Origin: Chloroflexota bacterium
GTDB lineage: Bacteria; Chloroflexota; FW602-bin22; JAMCYS01
DNA length: 6,359 nucleotides
Assembly: GCA_021847625.1 (NCBI GenBank)
Contig: JAJZQK010000211.1
Span: 1-6,359 of the forward strand
Direction: 5' to 3'
Shown in pieces: positions 5,332 to 6,359 of the stretch. Position numbers and translations under genes: made by a program. The notes under the pieces were generated by a model. That model was not told where the DNA came from, did not search any database, and worked only from the letters and a program-made list of their open reading frames with translations. The first letter of the stretch is position 1; every line of letters starts with the position of its first letter.

Positions 5332-6244
5332 CAGAGACCCTCCCAGCGATCAAGAGGTCGGCGAGAGCCTCCCGAAGCGGGACACTGGGGCACAACTGCT
5401 GAAGCCATGCCCACTGACCGTTGGGATTGATCTCTAGGAAGACGTAGTCGCCTTCTGGGGTGAGGATTAGATCGATCGCTCCAAACGCTAGTCCCAGCGC
5501 CTCCACGAGAGCCACGCATCTGGCGGCCACGGTCGGCGGGAGCCCGTGGGGCTCGTGGTGCAAGGCGGCAATATCCCCCCGCCGCCAGTCGTGACGAGAA
5601 TCGGGGCTCTCTTGCGAGTGAACCTCAACCGCGAACACCTTGGTGCCGATCACTGTCGCTCGGATCTCGATATGCTTGGGGATGTACCGCTGCAGCAGCG
5701 TCGGGGCATACGCCACCTGGCTCAATTGTTGTGCTTCGGCGCGACCAATAGGACTGGTGTAAATGAGGCTCACTGTGTCGCCACGGGCAAGCCTGGCTCG
5801 ACGTAGCGGCTTATAGATGACCTGGCCGTCTTCCTTCCAGTAGAAGGCCTCTGCCTCTGCCGGGCTGTTGGTCAGAGTTGTCGGTGGCAAGTGGAATCCC
5901 AGCCGCGCCGCAACGCCAAGCTGGTGGATCTTGATCTCGGCACGGCGCAGCCTGTCGGGGCGGCTGACCCAGAAGCAGTCGAGGCTCTCCCAGATGCCAT
6001 CGAGCGTGGCCTGGCTCTCAGTGGATACAAACTCTCGGGCCACGGGGTCCAGGAGATCACTAGATGGCGTCGGGGGAACCGGCCGCCTGTACCAAACGCT
6101 GGTAATATCCTTGAAGGGTACGCGAACTTTCGGAAACGAAAACAGTCCATTAACCCCATGATCATCTATACGCGTAACCACCTGGACGTGCTGGGGGAAG
6201 TCTTCCGTGTTGAAACGCACATAGTCCACGTGGGGTGTGACCAC
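5321..6244 (-). CDS. MvdC/MvdD-like ATP-grasp peptide ligase, probably 5'-truncated
   Basis: ATP-grasp enzymes of this type activate carboxylates with ATP. Relatives make the ester and amide rings of microviridins and other graspetides. The 307 residues begin in the pre-ATP-grasp domain (DYVRFNTEDFP, residues 7-17; WYRRP, 51-55). The ATP-grasp fold follows, with K105 (RRAEIK), K145 (VIYKPL), E193 and R195 (KHIEIRATVIG), D258 (FGAIDLI) and the metal-binding E271/N273 in FLEINPNGQW. The active site therefore looks intact. Family members usually have a further ~25 N-terminal residues (first strand and helix before 'RFNTEDFP'). Here the only start is GTG 6244 with no Shine-Dalgarno, and an in-frame TAG belonging to a transposase remnant lies 15 bases upstream. 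The gene may be a pseudogene or make a shortened protein. It overlaps the membrane-protein gene by 11 bases. No precursor peptide gene is visible. Confidence 0.88.
   Translation of the reverse strand: MVTPHVDYVRFNTEDFPQHVQVVTRIDDHGVNGLFSFPKVRVPFKDITSVWYRRPVPPTPSSDLLDPVAREFVSTESQATLDGIWESLDCFWVSRPDRLRRAEIKIHQLGVAARLGFHLPPTTLTNSPAEAEAFYWKEDGQVIYKPLRRARLARGDTVSLIYTSPIGRAEAQQLSQVAYAPTLLQRYIPKHIEIRATVIGTKVFAVEVHSQESPDSRHDWRRGDIAALHHEPHGLPPTVAARCVALVEALGLAFGAIDLILTPEGDYVFLEINPNGQWAWLQQLCPSVPLREALADLLIAGRVSDGA
5338..5344 (-). promoter_or_regulatory. Strong ribosome binding site for the membrane protein
   Basis: GGGAGGG on the minus strand lies six bases before ATG 5331, within the last codons of the ATP-grasp gene. 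It fixes the start of the membrane protein and supports a real overlap of the two genes. Confidence 0.75.
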
Positions 6245-6259
6245 TGTCTGTGGGTGTTT

Positions 6260-6359
6260 CTAGCAAGCGAGCGGCAAGTTCGAGAGCAGCCGACTGCGGA
6301 CGTTGAGCACGGCCTGGGCGCCGACATCCGACCAACGGGCACCTGGGCGCTTCATCCGC
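6260..6359 (-). pseudogene. C-terminal remnant of an IS transposase (ISKra4-like), continuing beyond the window
   Basis: The frame entering at 6358 reads RMKRPGARWSDVGAQAV and continues into LNVRSRLLSN. This is the signature of the C-terminal end of ISKra4-type and related transposases, where (G)MRWS..GAQAVL.LR..LLS precedes the last few residues. After 'LLSN' the usual ending (typically RWD..W) is replaced by LPLAC and the TAG at 6260-6262, so homology seems to break near 6275. The rest of the transposase lies outside the window, and I see no terminal inverted repeat before the ATP-grasp gene begins. The remnant probably marks the IS insertion or deletion that removed the start of the neighbouring ligase. 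The family assignment is from memory of the motif; other IS families share similar ends. Confidence 0.65.

Overview
The window is a moderately GC-rich piece of bacterial accessory DNA. Every gene I can support lies on the minus strand, so transcription runs from position 6359 towards position 1. The combination of a Xer-like recombinase with a WGR-domain protein, an MvdD-like ATP-grasp ligase and an RsAgo-like Argonaute would fit a Chloroflexota-type genome or plasmid. That assignment rests on family impressions only and is weak.

Layout in transcription order: (1) 6359-6260, the C-terminal end of an IS transposase (ISKra4-like). (2) 6244-5321, an MvdC/MvdD-type ATP-grasp peptide ligase that seems to have lost its first ~25 residues where it meets the transposase remnant. 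(3) 5331-4396, a three-helix membrane protein that overlaps the ligase by 11 bases, has a strong ribosome binding site and carries a long Pro/Thr-rich C-terminal tail with a 22-residue repeat. (4) A ~110-base gap with a promoter and a 7-base-arm inverted repeat. (5) 4283-3324, an intact tyrosine recombinase. (6) 3322-3059, a small WGR-domain protein. (7) 3062-2772, a 96-residue protein of unknown function. Genes 5-7 are tightly packed (1-base gap, then an ATGA overlap) and form one cassette. (8) 2690-2461, a decayed C-terminal copy of a related recombinase. (9) 2263 to beyond position 1, a nearly complete long prokaryotic Argonaute (pAgo).

The main find is the pAgo. It was read directly from the sequence as one uninterrupted 754-codon frame leaving the window at base 1. 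Its MID domain has the guide 5'-phosphate-binding residues Y450, K454, Q465 and K493, spaced as I recall them in Rhodobacter sphaeroides Ago. The PIWI active-site positions are substituted, so it should bind a guide and target without cutting. Such long-B pAgos are known to act with separate effectors (nuclease, Sir2-like or membrane proteins) in anti-plasmid or anti-phage abortive defence. No effector is fused to it or directly upstream. Its partner is therefore either just downstream, outside the window, or conceivably the membrane protein/ATP-grasp pair about 2 kb upstream. The recombinase cassette, its decayed copy and the transposase remnant mark this as a repeatedly rearranged mobile region.
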